NCBI GenBank assembly: GCA_023213395.1
Contig: CM041465.1
Location: 196,671,741-196,735,740, forward strand
Reading direction: 5' to 3'
Length of the DNA stretch: 64,000 bases
Source of the DNA: Cycas panzhihuaensis
Taxonomy: Eukaryota; Cycadophyta
Both the position numbers and the translations under genes were made by a program. This document shows, piece by piece, positions 1 to 10,780 of the stretch. Position 1 is the first letter of the stretch, and every line of letters starts with the position of its first letter. The notes beneath the pieces are model-generated. The model was not told where the DNA came from. It worked only from the letters and a program-made list of their open reading frames with translations, and did not search any database.

Positions 1-167
1 CGATTGATATTCCTAGCATCTCTAGATCAGAGGAAGGGCCCTCCCCTTCCTCCTCCAACCTTATCTATTTTGCCCCTATTAGTGTAGGGAGTTATGGGTA
101 CCTCACTATTCTGAGTGACCATGAGTCCAATGATGAGGATAAGGAGCCCCCTCACCCCATATCCCTC
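1..167 (+). pseudogene. Element E protease-RT linker fragment
   Basis: Bases 69-104 read FAPISVGSYGYL, matching FAPIGIGSYGYL in the protease-RT linker of element B (near 8593-8630) and of C. An acidic stretch and HPIS follow, as in the other copies. The fragment is cut at 167 by element A; the 5-bp target CCCTC (163-167) is repeated at 23004-23008, after which the E sequence continues. No catalytic domain lies in this part. Confidence 0.75.
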
Positions 168-548
168 TGTTAGGGATCCAACCCCTAACTTACCTTCTCT
201 TATATTCTCTTATATCTTATACTTCTTCTCTCTCTTATATCTTTATTTCTTCTACTTCTTCCCTTTTCTTAATATCCCACATGCATAAGTAGAAGGTTGT
301 GTAGTGGTCATTGAGTACTATATATATTTATGTAATATCCCACATGCATAAGGAGGCAGTTGAGTAGTAATCATAGAGACATATATATATTTATGTAATC
401 CGTAGAGTATGGTATCTTGAATATCATTGTTATTTGCATGTAATTGGGAGGTTGCCCCCTCGAAGGGTATTGCAATATAAGTGCTCTTTTGGAGTTATTT
501 GCTTATTATATTGGTGTGCAATTATCATTAAGGAGTGGTATCCTACCA
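168..548 (+). repeat. Element A 5' LTR (381 bp)
   Basis: Pairs base for base in length with 22623-23003; I count roughly 19 substitutions by eye. It starts TG, ends CA, and is followed by a 2-nt spacer and the primer site. It is pyrimidine-rich in its first 100 bp and carries a duplicated TATA-containing block (271-396). Confidence 0.96.
271..396 (+). promoter_or_regulatory. Tandem 63-bp duplication carrying the TATA region of the element A LTR
   Basis: Two adjacent 63-bp units (271-333 and 334-396) each begin aatatcccacatgcataag and end tatatatatttatgt, so the LTR has two equivalent TATA-like tracts. The 3' LTR has the same duplication at 22726-22851, so it predates insertion. A role as duplicated core promoter or enhancer is inference. 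Confidence 0.7.
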
Positions 549-550
549 AG

Positions 551-562
551 TGGTATCAGAGC
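551..562 (+). other. Element A primer-binding site (initiator-Met type)
   Basis: TGGTATCAGAGC lies 2 nt after the LTR end. This is the classic plant retroelement sequence complementary to the 3' end of initiator methionine tRNA, which primes minus-strand DNA synthesis. Confidence 0.95.
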
Positions 563-1473
563 GGTCGATCCATTCCTTGTGGTAGAGTCAAGGTACTAAA
601 TAATCAATTTTTTCCATCATTTTTTTCTCATTAGTACCTATTCTCATTTGATTTCCATTTAGTTACTTTATTTTTTAGGGGTAGATAACACTGCAATCGG
701 GCAGCTACCCTAACACTGCCACTGGGCAGTTCTCTTTTGCATTTAGATAGAGACCTTGTGCTGGGGGTCTATAAATATCACAAGGATCTGTCATTTTGGG
801 CTAAGTGCATTGTGGCTTTTCCATCATTTACGTGAAGGATTGGAGATCACACTCCTAAATCAACCCTTAGACAGAACTCGGCTCACGGGTGTGCCTCCAC
901 GTACCTGCAGGTATATAGGAGGACCCCCTAGATAGGCCATCCTAGTATAGGTAACCATAGGAAACCTATTGACCGTCTGTAATTTGTAGTGCACCGGTAA
1001 GCGATTAGCCCTGGGAAGTTACTCTCCACGTACCCTAGAGACAGCGTAGTACAACTACAGAGTAGAGCATTTACCTCTATAAGTTGATACTATTTACATC
1101 TAGGATAAGTATATCGGAGAGCCTACAAACCAGACATGCCCATACCTAGTGTACCTGGTCAGTCTATTAGTGGGTTGTGTGCACTTAGTCAGTCAGTGAG
1201 CCAGTCATCATCTATTTGTTAAATCGAGTATCTCTAACCAGTTTGTCATCAGTTCATGCGCACATAGTCATCGATTGCCCAAAAAGCAAAAAAGCAAAAA
1301 CCAAAAAGCAAAAAAACAAAAAAACAAAAAAAGCAGAAAAGAAAATAATAATAATAATAATAATCCATATTGCCTCATTGTAAAATATTGGGGATAACAG
1401 TCTATAGACACCCCGTCAAATCCTTTTCAGTCACATTTACCAACCAGGATTCCAACTTAGGTCTTATGGACTA
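563..1473 (+). other. Element A untranslated leader
   Basis: No coding capacity is evident. Bases 1278-1365 form an A-rich low-complexity tract of repeated aaaaagc and aaaaac words ending in an (aat)n run at about 1345-1364. The rest is unremarkable leader between primer site and gag. Confidence 0.7.
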
Positions 1474-2480
1474 ATGGCCCCTAAGATGAACCCAAGTTGG
1501 ACTCAAGATCTCAATGATGTTGTTTCACAACTTCGAGAAGATATATTACAAATCCAAAATGACTTCAAAGAAAAATTTGAAGTAGTAATGCTAGAGCTCA
1601 CATCCATGAAACCTCTTAAGGAAGAAAAGAGTGACCTTGATGATACTACTCACATATGTGGGCGTCACTTTGCTAAAGAAGATGAAGGTAATGATGGTAG
1701 GTGCTTTCGTCCAAACTTCCTTTCCAAGGTAGAAATCAAGAAGTTCAATGGCACAGATGCACGTACCTAGATCACCCAAATGGAACAATACTTTTCTCTT
1801 CATCAAGTTCCAACAGATAAGAAGATCCCTCTTGCTTCTCTACACATGGAAATTGAACCCTACGAATGGTACCAATGGGTCATGAAAATAATTAGTGGGC
1901 TTAGTTATCAATGGGAGGGTTTTGTCAAGGATATTATAGCTCAATATTACAGTACCTGGCATGAGGACCACTTTAACCAGTTAGCTAAAGTTAGACAGGA
2001 GGGGACTGTTTTAGCTTATACAACAGAATACCAACATCTCTCCACAAGGGTTGATGGTCTTTGTCAAGATAAATTACTTGAGTTACACATTGGTGGGTTA
2101 CGAGATGACATCAGACATGAGTTGCGACTCTTAAAACCTGATAACATCTCTACAGCTATTAATTTTTCTTGACATATTGAAGCAAAAAATAAGGCATCCC
2201 GGCCCCCCCAACGAACATTTCCAAAAAAACGACCATAATTTCAGGTTCCTAGTGTACGATGAATGACTTCCTAAGAGATGGATGAGAAACGATTGAAAGG
2301 GTTATATTTTCGTTGTAACCAAAAGTGGAATAAAGACCATAAGTGTCTTGAACGACGCTTATTTATAATTGAGGATGTTCAAGATGAGGAACCAGTAGAA
2401 GAAGCCTCATTAGAGCCAGAAAATAATGATTATGACCCACCTAAGGAGGAAGAAGAAGATACTGCTACCATATCTATGCA
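1474..2480 (+). pseudogene. gag: Element A gag
   Basis: Capsid-like protein that would package element RNA. One frame runs from ATG 1474 with in-frame stops near 1768, 2170 and 2236. Visible features are an N-terminal coiled-coil-like stretch, the retrotransposon-gag core (WYQWVMKIISGL to EYQHLSTRVDGL, about 1870-2085) and a degenerate zinc knuckle near 2302-2352 whose first Cys is replaced by Tyr (YFRCNQKWNKDHKC). An acidic linker follows. The frame reaches ISMH at 2480 and continues after element B at 19266 as HALVGIAAPQTL, so B split one continuous gag-pol reading frame. Confidence 0.9.
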
Positions 2481-2483
2481 TGT

Positions 2484-5180
2484 TGTTTCCCAGCTTCCAG
2501 GAATGGATACGGAATTATCAACTCAAGTAAGTGCATGTATGCTTCTCACCTTATCATCACTTTCTTTTGAGATGAGTGTTTGCTTATATGTTCGCATGTT
2601 GTAACCTTGTAGATGATTTTGTCTTCATCTACACTTATTTAGCCTATGACGACTATAGCGGGGGCACATTCCCAGCAAGTGTGGCACCCCGGTGGCCATT
2701 CCACTTCCCGCATTCTGCCCTACTCGCTCCAAGATCCACTTGGCTTGTGCCACCTCTGCTCGTGTGATGAATCGTCATCGTTTGGTTAAGGTGCCACATC
2801 ATTTGAACCCTGTTTTTGCTCTTCTAGACTCATTTGTTGGTTTGTTTGCCCTCGGGTAGGTATCTCAACCCCCCATTGGCTTGTTTGTCATATGCCCACA
2901 TCCCAGGCTGGCTGTCCGGGCTAGATTTAGCCTCCAGTTGCATACTGCCGTGAATTTTACGATACCGTCGCAAATTCCGCGGTATCGCACTATTCAAACT
3001 TGTTTTTTACAAACTGCCATGACAATTTCGCATTTATTACCAAACTGCCACGTGTCTCACGACTTGACTCACCGCCAACTGCGCCCTAATCACTCGCTTT
3101 AGGGTTTGAGCTGGGTATTTAAGTTATCTTAAACTTATTTTTAGCATCTTTTGTTCTTTTTTTAGATTGCTTCTTAAGGAAACCGCCCTGTGCTCTGCTA
3201 TTCTCTGCTGCTCTACTACTGCTACAGGACCTACACCTCTCCTCTAGTGCCCATCTCTCCTTTGATACAGCTAGGACATCTTCCCAGCCCTTCACACGCC
3301 TTGGAGAGGGCCCCTTTGGAGAGATCTCAGTGGATTCTTGCTCAGGCAGACATCAAGCATCCTAAAAGTACAGGTGCTTCCTCCAACTCCATTAGTAGGG
3401 TCCCAAACCTACTGTTCCACAACCCCTGGGCTGATTTCTCAGCCTTCTTTTAGCAGCCCTTGACTGAGGCAAGAGCCTCTCCTCTTCTTCTCAGGTATTC
3501 ATTGGTTTAAGCTACCTTCTTGTTCAATTGATGCCCTATTTGGCTTGTCCTCTTGCTTGGGTCTTTGGAGGTTACTTTTCCTTTGTTTTGGACTATCTTA
3601 CTCCTGCCATTAGTGCCTCCTTACCTATGTTTATTGCTCAAGGCAGCGGTAAAGAGGGGTTGCATAGGGTTTGGGTGAGAGCTGGGTGGATTCCGTACCA
3701 CCTTCCACGCTCCTCAAGTGGCTCTTTGCCCCCCAAACCTTTCCCTTTGCCCCGTGCTGCCCTTGGCAATCTAACAAGGGTTTGTTAGGCCATCTTTAGC
3801 TGCTAAAATTAGTGCTGTCACATGTTGTAGTGCTGATTTGAGGGCTTGCACTTTGATCCAGGCAACTCATGTAAGCCCTAGCTACTTGTCCTTTGCCCAA
3901 CTCCTTCCCCAGCAACCCAGTTTGCTCTCCATAGCACCCCAGCTCGTTGTAGGTCCTCTTTGACTCTTTTCAACTCTCTTTGCCTCCATTTCTAGCCATC
4001 TTGCACAGCCTTACCCTCACTGCCTCGTGGCTTTTGGGGGAGATTGGGGTTGCTCCTTGCGGGAGGTGGGTCACTCCAAGGCTTACCGGTTACTTTCCAC
4101 CTATTTTGGTTGTTTCCTATTATCATCATTATATTGATACTAACATACACATATTTAAGTTTATATTTGCTTTGTATGTACATGTATTATTAGGATCTTT
4201 CTGTTGTATACTAGCACCCTTTCTCTGAAAAGGGGGAGATTATCATTTACTTGCAGGTGTTTGGGAAGCACAAAGGATCCGTTCCTCTTTCCTCCTTCGT
4301 GGGTAAGTGTTCCCATTAATGCTTTACTTTCATACTTCATTTACCGTTAGCATTTTGTTCCTTTCTTTCCCTTGCTTGGTACTTCAGTGCTATTATCGAG
4401 GAAGGTAAGGTAGCCCCGCGTTCCTATCTACTGTGACTCTTCACGTCCGTTGTGCCTTGTGGAGCAACTTCAAGTGCCTCTTGGGAGCGTTACCATTTCA
4501 ATACGTTTCCATTCTGAGTACACACTCTCGCTCTACTTCATCACTCTTTCCTTTCGAGTTCTTTTACATAGTAGTAAATAGCTCATCGGAAAGAGAAGGG
4601 AAATCAACCTTTGTCTTAATTCATACTTTGTTTACTTTATCACTTGCATTTTATCTTGCTATAGGAAAAGGTCTTAGGAAACCTCCCCTCTCGCCTTTTC
4701 CCCCCTTTTTTCCATGTAAACTTCCCTCTTGCTTTAGCACTTGTTTACTTGGTTAGTTTGCTTACGTATATCATAGCCTCTCCTCCTTGATTATTCCTTT
4801 TATGTTCTCTCAGTTCTTCGCTTAGCCAGATAACTGAGGTGACCCCATCCGTAGGCCATCTACTTGCCTACCTCTTCTTATTTCCCATCGCTTTAGGAAA
4901 ACCCTCGAAGGGTTCTCTCCTTCCCCTTCTGACCATCCAAGGATGGGAGGATCCTTCCCTTAGGTTAACCCAGGCTAACCCTATGCCTCTTTTCCTCTTG
5001 CTCGAAGTGAGGAACCACTTTTAGGTAGCTATATTCCATTTGTAGGTCCTAAACTCACGCTTCGGTGCACGGGGCGCCCTGCGTGGTATTTTCCCTACTT
5101 GTAGGTCTTTTCCTGATTACACTACGGACCACTCTTCTATTCCCACTCAGTTAGGTAGCTATCCTGTAGACGCGCATCCA
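2484..5180 (+). repeat. Element B 5' LTR
   Basis: Aligns end to end with 16564-19265. A TATA-like tatttaag sits at 3116-3123, with its partner at 17202-17209. ORFs here are not conserved between the two LTRs and are not called as genes. An aaaagggggagatta tract near 4216-4231 resembles a polypurine tract but lies mid-LTR. Confidence 0.95.
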
Positions 5181-5181
5181 C

Positions 5182-5201
5182 TGGTGACCATACTGGGGAC
5201 C
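5182..5201 (+). other. Element B primer-binding site (Tat type)
   Basis: TGGTGACCATACTGGGGACC follows the LTR after a 1-nt spacer. Element C has TGGCGACCATCTTGGGACCG at the same place on its own strand. The TGGCGAC...GGGGA form is what I know from Tat/Ogre-type elements. Which tRNA it pairs with I cannot confirm here. Confidence 0.8.
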
Positions 5202-5351
5202 AGCCAGTAAGGGAGCTAGTTTCTGCTCTCTTCCGTTGGTTTTGTTATCTCTTTGTGGTTCTTTTCCTACTTCGATCTCTTCGTTGGGCAGCCCCTAATG
5301 CGTGTGCCTTTATTACTCTTTCCTTTTCCTAACATTGTTGGTCGACCTTGC

Positions 5352-7680
5352 ATACGACGCTTTTCTCGTCGCTTGCGTAGTCTACCTCCATTGTTAGAAG
5401 ACCCCGAGTATTGCCCTCTTCCTTTGTCAGATTCTGGTTTGACTATGGAGGGATACTCTTCTGATTGGGCCTACCACACCTCAACTTTGGAAACCCATGA
5501 TTTTCCTTCCTTTATTCTGGGGTCCACCCAAGAGGGTGATGATCTCATTTACTACCTGGGTGACCAACATCACCCGCTCAACATCCATCCCTCTACCCAT
5601 GTAGTAGAAGGATCCTTTCCTCTTGAGATTTACCACTCAGTTGGTGACTCTTATGAGGAGCGTCCCAAGGGATCTACTTCGTTCGAGGTCCCAACTACCT
5701 CTTACGAGTGTGTAGGTACCCCTCCTGCCGATGTAGTTGAAGCTCTCAACAAGTGCCGCTGCACGGTATGCTTCCAACCACATCCTAGATGGTTTGAGGA
5801 TGCTCTTCGTGGAGGAGCCTCTTCTTCTTCCACTCCTCCCCTGCGTGCCTCATCCTCATCTACTCTTCTTGTAACAACCAATCCCTTCATGCCTACGCAT
5901 GCGTCCCGCTCCTTTCCTATTCCAGTTGTGAGGGCACATGTTGTATCTTTGATCCCTCATCAAGGTCCTAGCATTTTAGGATCTTCTCGCGGTATGTCTT
6001 TCCCTCAGTTGAAGGGCAGCATACCTTTCCCTAGCTAAACCAATGTGCCATCCCCTAATGTGGCACATACCTTTCTTAGTAGGCCTGCCAGTCCTACTAA
6101 CCTTTCAGCCATCAGTCATGTGGGATCCGCTCCCGCACACCCTTAAAACCAACTTGTTGGCGCTTCCTTTTACGTTTCCCCAGGGTATACTTCTCAACCT
6201 TGGGGACAGGGTAGAGGAAGCCACCTTCTAGCTTATGGAGTGGATCTACTACACCTATATGGGGTCGCCCCAGCTACGGGTGGCCCATATGGGAAAAACC
6301 CAGTTCCGCATCTGTCTTTTCCGTCATCTAGCACAATTACTTTTGCCATGCCTTCGCAAGGGAACCCGACTCCCTTCCAAGGCACTCATCCTCAAGTCCC
6401 CTCTCAGCAAGGGCTATTTCCTCAAGGAGGGATGGGGGTTCCACCCCAGTCCGCTCCTTGCTCACTTCCTACTGCGTCATTCGTTGACCCTATGGTCCAG
6501 GTAAGGGCATGCCCCTTCATGGACTATAGGTCAACACCTTTATCCATTGAGGTATTAATAACCAATCTGCCGCCTCATCCCCCCGAAGTTCCTAGATTCG
6601 ACAGAACTTCGTCACAAGACCCAGTGGAGCATGTGCGTAGCTTTTCTATGGCATGCATCGATTACTGGGCTTACGAACACATTTTAATGAAATTGTTCCC
6701 GCGATCCTTGTAGGGTGACGCCCTTAAGTGGTTTTACTGTCTCCTTGCTTACTCAATCTATTCATTCCAGAAATTAGTAGATGAGTTCATCAACTACTTT
6801 GATGCAGCCCGTCCATTCGAGAGTGGAATGAAATCGCTCCTTTCGCTCAAACAAGGTCACGATGAAATGAATCATGACTTTGTGTGGTGATTCCATGACT
6901 TGCTTCACTCCACTAAGGCAACATTGCCCAAGGAGTTGAAGCGAGATCTCTTCGTCAATGTACTTCGTCCCGAAGTGCATGTGGAAGTCCTTAAAATGGG
7001 GGCGACTACATGTGACTCTACGATCGCCAAGTGCTAGGCGTTGGAGGCTATTGAGATACAAGCCAGTCTCAAGAAACCTCTTAAGCCCTCACAGTGATGT
7101 GAGATGCCACCCTCAACCAAAGATACCAAACCTTCACAACCTACCTGGTCTTCCTCTCATCCGACTGAGAGGACCTTAGACCCTCTCACTTCAGCCATAC
7201 GCTCATTCAAGCGAACCATGAAGGAGCTTAAGCTTCAAGCTCCTTCATCCCCTACATCCAACAAATAAGTCTAACAAACAACTCAAGCTCTCCTCCCAGG
7301 GGTAAAGCATGATCCTCTCAAGCGAGAAGGTTAGATCCCCCGCTTGAGAAGAAGTGGTGCTCCATTCATGGGGAGTGCTTTCACGATGACTCGCGTTGTA
7401 GGGCCCAGCATCCTAAGGATGTCCCCCAATGTGACTCTTCCCCCAAACGGGCCTCCAGACCTAATTTAGATCAACCAATTCACAAGGATCTGTTCCCTAA
7501 ACATAGGGAACGTAATCGCAACACCCAAACCAAGAATAATCAGAACCGAGGAAGATCGCCTGATTCTCGTCCTTTCCGCAACAAAGGGAAGGGTATCTGG
7601 GACTCGTCCACTTCCTCTCGTTCCCCTGGCCGTCATACCCCATCACCTTTGCAGCCCCAGAATAAGGGGAAGAAGGTGAT
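5352..7680 (+). pseudogene. gag: Element B gag
   Basis: Capsid-like structural protein. The frame starts at a codon (ATA, 5352) aligned with element C's ATG at 48134; the next ATG in frame is 5442. It holds a Ser/Pro-rich N-terminal region, then the gag core (PFMDYRSTPLS, VEHVRSFSMACIDYWAYEH, then GDALKWFY, about 6520-6730) and a long helical domain to about 7080. A zinc-knuckle-like WCSIHGECFHDD with Cys/His at 7360-7400 lies after a frameshift, followed by a basic Arg/Pro-rich tail. In-frame stops occur near 6036, 6147, 6711 and 6887. Confidence 0.88.
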
Positions 7681-7684
7681 CTAG

Positions 7685-9296
7685 TTGCTAGAGGTAACTC
7701 CTTCTTATGCCCTTACGCAGTCTCAGGCCGCCAGGGAAGTAGTAGGTGCTTCTTCGTCTACTCTTTCTGACCCTCCTTCGGAAATACCTCTCTTCCCCAA
7801 GGCCATTCCTGTGCGCCCAGGTCGTTACAATTTTCGAAGGGCACTTACCCAGCCTACCATAAAGGGTAAGTCCTTCTCCATCATGGACGAGCATCACACT
7901 GTTGTCGCAGGAATGTCCTTGATGGACGTTTTGAGGAGTTGTCCCAAGCACTAGACCCTCCTCCTGGAAGCTTTAGGATCAAACAACGCACTTGTTCACG
8001 CTTTGGGCGTTACCCAGAGTCGCGAACCTGTTATTTCATTTGATCCTAAGGACCTTCCTCTCGCCTATGAAAGGGAACGTCAGTGGAACTTCCCATTCAC
8101 TATCACTATCGATACACCCGATTGTACCCTTCGAAGGACTGTTGTTGACAACGGTCCTTCCATGAACGCCATGCCCTTATGTGTCATGCAAGAGCTTAGT
8201 ATCTCTACCTTGGAGCCTGTTCCATGGCAATGCCAAGGTTATGACAGTAGCAAGAAGACCCCTTTGGGATCTATCGTGATTCTGCTCACCCTTGAGGGCA
8301 AGACTGTTCTTGCCGATGTTGTAGTCCTCGACGTCGACGTCGACTACAACCTCCTTCTAGGTCGTCCATGGCTCAACCAAATAGGAGCCGTGTGCTCGAC
8401 TCTCTGGGAACAACTTAAATTCGTCCATGATGGGAAGATGAGAGTGATTCCCTGCGAACGCCCACTCACCAAACAAACTCGTTCTACCAATTTGGCAAAT
8501 CGAGGTCCTTCTACACATGCCTTGGCTTGTTCCATTGGCATACCTAATCCATCTGAAGAAGATCCTACATCTTCTTCCCCTAGTCTCATGTGGTTCGCTC
8601 CTATTGGCATTGGGAGCTACGGGTACCTTGCTTCGTTTAGTGACGATGAGGACGAGGATTGTCTTCACCCCGTCTCTTTCCTCCACACCAGTAGGTCATA
8701 CGCGTCTCATTCTAGATCCCTATCTAGAACCTCTTTCATTAATGAGGCTAGCCATTCCTGTATGTCACATGTCATCACTCGTGTTGACTTACCCATCATT
8801 AGTTCTTCTCCCTTATCACCCCTTGCAGGTGGTGGCTTCGAATAACTACCTTTTGCTCCTTCCAAGGAGCCTCCTTTTGACTCTCCTTTAGAGTCTCGTG
8901 AGGAAGTTGAGCAACCCGACTACCATCACAGTCCCGTTGCTTCCACTCCTTCTAGTACTTCCTCTACTCAAAGTAAGGTCATCCATGGGGTGGATTACTT
9001 CGAGGATGATGAAGCCCTACTTGAGCATTTAGTAGGCTTTGCACCTAACTTGCCTTCTGGCCACCACAGGCTTGGTTACCAGAAGACCCTTGCGATTGGA
9101 TCCACACTTGGCGATGCGATCACATGCCTTCATTCCACCTCTTCCTATTGACCTTGCCCCCCTCCACTTCGAGGAGGGCAATGCCATGTGCATGGGGGCA
9201 ACTCAAGACATAGTATTGGCCCCCGGCAAGGTCATTAAGGTTAGATTGGAATGTTCTCCTGATGAGGTAAGGGAGTACTCCCTTTTGTTCTATTAG
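7685..9296 (+). pseudogene. Element B aspartic protease and protease-RT linker
   Basis: Retroviral-type aspartic protease that would mature the polyprotein. The active-site region reads VVDNGPSMNAM (about 8139-8171), keeping the Asp but with DNGP where C has DNGS. The second half has the LLLGRPWL flap/dimer-type motif near 8352-8375. A long low-complexity acidic linker with the conserved SYGYL motif follows, then HFEEGNAMCMGATQDIVLAPGKVIKV leading to RT. Frame is kept with a stop at 7952; an open stretch ends at 8843. Confidence 0.85.
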
Positions 9297-10190
9297 TTTT
9301 GGGACGTCTTCGAATGGGATTATGCTGACATGAAGGGAATTGACCCCTCCATTGTCACTCATAACCTCACCACCATTCACAGCACATACATGCGGAAAGG
9401 CTGCGTCCCCTTCACCTGAAGCTCTCAGCTTCCATCAAGATGGAGGTTGAGAAGCTTCTGGATGCTAGGCTTATTGCTTCCATTGACTACCCTAAGTGGG
9501 TCTCCAATATTGTCCCCATTGCTAAAAAGAACGAAGCAATTCGTATATGTGTCGATTTCTGTGACATCAACAATGCTTGTCCTAAGGACAACTTCTCGAT
9601 CCCCTCTATCGATCAAATTATTGATCACACTATTGGATTCGAAGTTATGTCTTTAATAGACGGCTTCTCCAGCTACAACCAAATTCAGATTTCTCCTGAG
9701 GACCGCCACAAGATGGCCTTCACTACACCTTGGGGTACCTTTGCCTACAAGGTAATGTCCTTCGGCCTTAAGAATGCAGGTGCTACTTACTAAAGAGCCA
9801 TGCATTTCATCTTCCATGACCTCATTGACAACACCTTGGAGGTCTTCATGGATGATATGATGGGTCTCTCCCGTGTCAGGGCCCATCATCCATCCAACTT
9901 GTGTGCCATCTTCTCACGATTCCACAAGTATCATGTTAGTCTAAATCCACTCAAGTGCATGTTTGTCGTTACCTCGGGTAAACTCCTTAGGTTCCTTGTG
10001 TCCAAACAAGGAATTTAGATTGATCCTAACAAGATCAGGGCAATCCTTGACATGCCGCCGCCTAGAACCCAATGACAAATTAAGTCATTTCTAGGAAGGC
10101 TCAGTTTTCTCAAGCGCTTATTAGCGGACTTCGTTATGAGCGCTAAACCTCTCACGAACCTATTGAAGAAGGGGGCTCCTTTTGCCTAGT
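9297..10190 (+). pseudogene. Element B reverse transcriptase
   Basis: RNA-directed DNA polymerase of the element. Visible blocks are VEKLLDARLIASIDYPKWVS, ICVDFCDINNACPKDNF, MSLIDGFSSYNQI, TTPWGTFAYKVMSFGLKNAGATY and the catalytic FMDDMMG (FMDD at 9845-9856), then the thumb LLRFLVSKQGI. Family Tat enzymes usually have YVDD; F at the first position is shared by all three Tat copies here. In-frame stops occur at 9791-9793, 10016-10018 and 10073. Confidence 0.95.
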
Positions 10191-10780
10191 CTGACAAGAC
10201 CCAAAAGGCCTTCGAAGGAGTTAAGGAAGCCCTTGCTTCCGCTCCTATGCTGGCGCCTCCTCGATTCGATAGGCCCTTCATCCTGTACACCTCAGTGGCT
10301 GACGAGTCCTTGGGTGCTATGTTAGCTCAGGAGGATGACTCAGGAACCGAGAGAGCTATATATTTTATCAGTCGCACCCTTGTGGCTGTTGAAATTAACT
10401 ATTCTCCTGCTGAGAAGGAGTGCCTCTCCTTGGTCCATGCAACCAAGAAGTTTAGACACTACTTGCTTGGCAACACCACCAAGGTGATCGTTCAATCCGA
10501 TCCCTTACAATACTTACTCACTCGTTCAGATTTGACAGGTAGGGCTAGTTGGTGGGCTGTCCTGCTTCAAGAATTCGACCTCTATATCATTAACCGGAAA
10601 TCAAAGAAGGGAATGGTAGTGGTCAAGCAACTCGTAGATGCCCCTATGCCTAACTCCTTTGGTGCCCCCGTTGACGACTCTCTCCCTAATGAATCTATCT
10701 TGATGATTCAGGGCGTCTCTTCCCATTTACTCATCGACAATGAGTGGTATGGCGATATAGTGCGGTATCTCACGCAGTAG
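10191..10780 (+). pseudogene. Element B pol RNase H (first copy)
   Basis: Degrades RNA of the RNA-DNA hybrid. The frame holds RPFILYTSVADESLGAMLAQ, YFISRTL, YSPAEKECLSLVHATKKFRHYLL and SDPLQYLLTRSDLTGRASWW. In active Ty3-type enzymes the first strand carries a catalytic Asp (as in the L-x-D-A-S context); here it reads YTSVADES, so that Asp is missing or shifted. This matches the weakened pol RNase H of Tat elements and gives context for the second RNase H at 15733-16151. Confidence 0.9.

Noticed and set aside
551-562. tRNA gene fragment
   Set aside because: Only the 12-nt primer-binding site is present; no tRNA cloverleaf surrounds it.
4214-4235. Polypurine tract aaaagggggagatta as a sign of a nested element in the B LTR
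   Set aside because: The same tract is in the 3' LTR at the same place, no LTR start follows it, and no target duplication is seen.
3190-4756. Several ORFs of 80-107 codons in the element B 5' LTR
   Set aside because: Equivalent positions in the 3' LTR are interrupted or read differently, and no protein family is recognised.
6774-7061. 95-codon minus-strand ORF in element B gag
   Set aside because: It is the reverse strand of the gag helical domain, which has clear sense-strand homology in C.
8344-8686. Minus-strand ORFs of 88 and 109 codons over element B protease
   Set aside because: Shadows of the protease frame, which carries the active-site and LLLGRPWL motifs.
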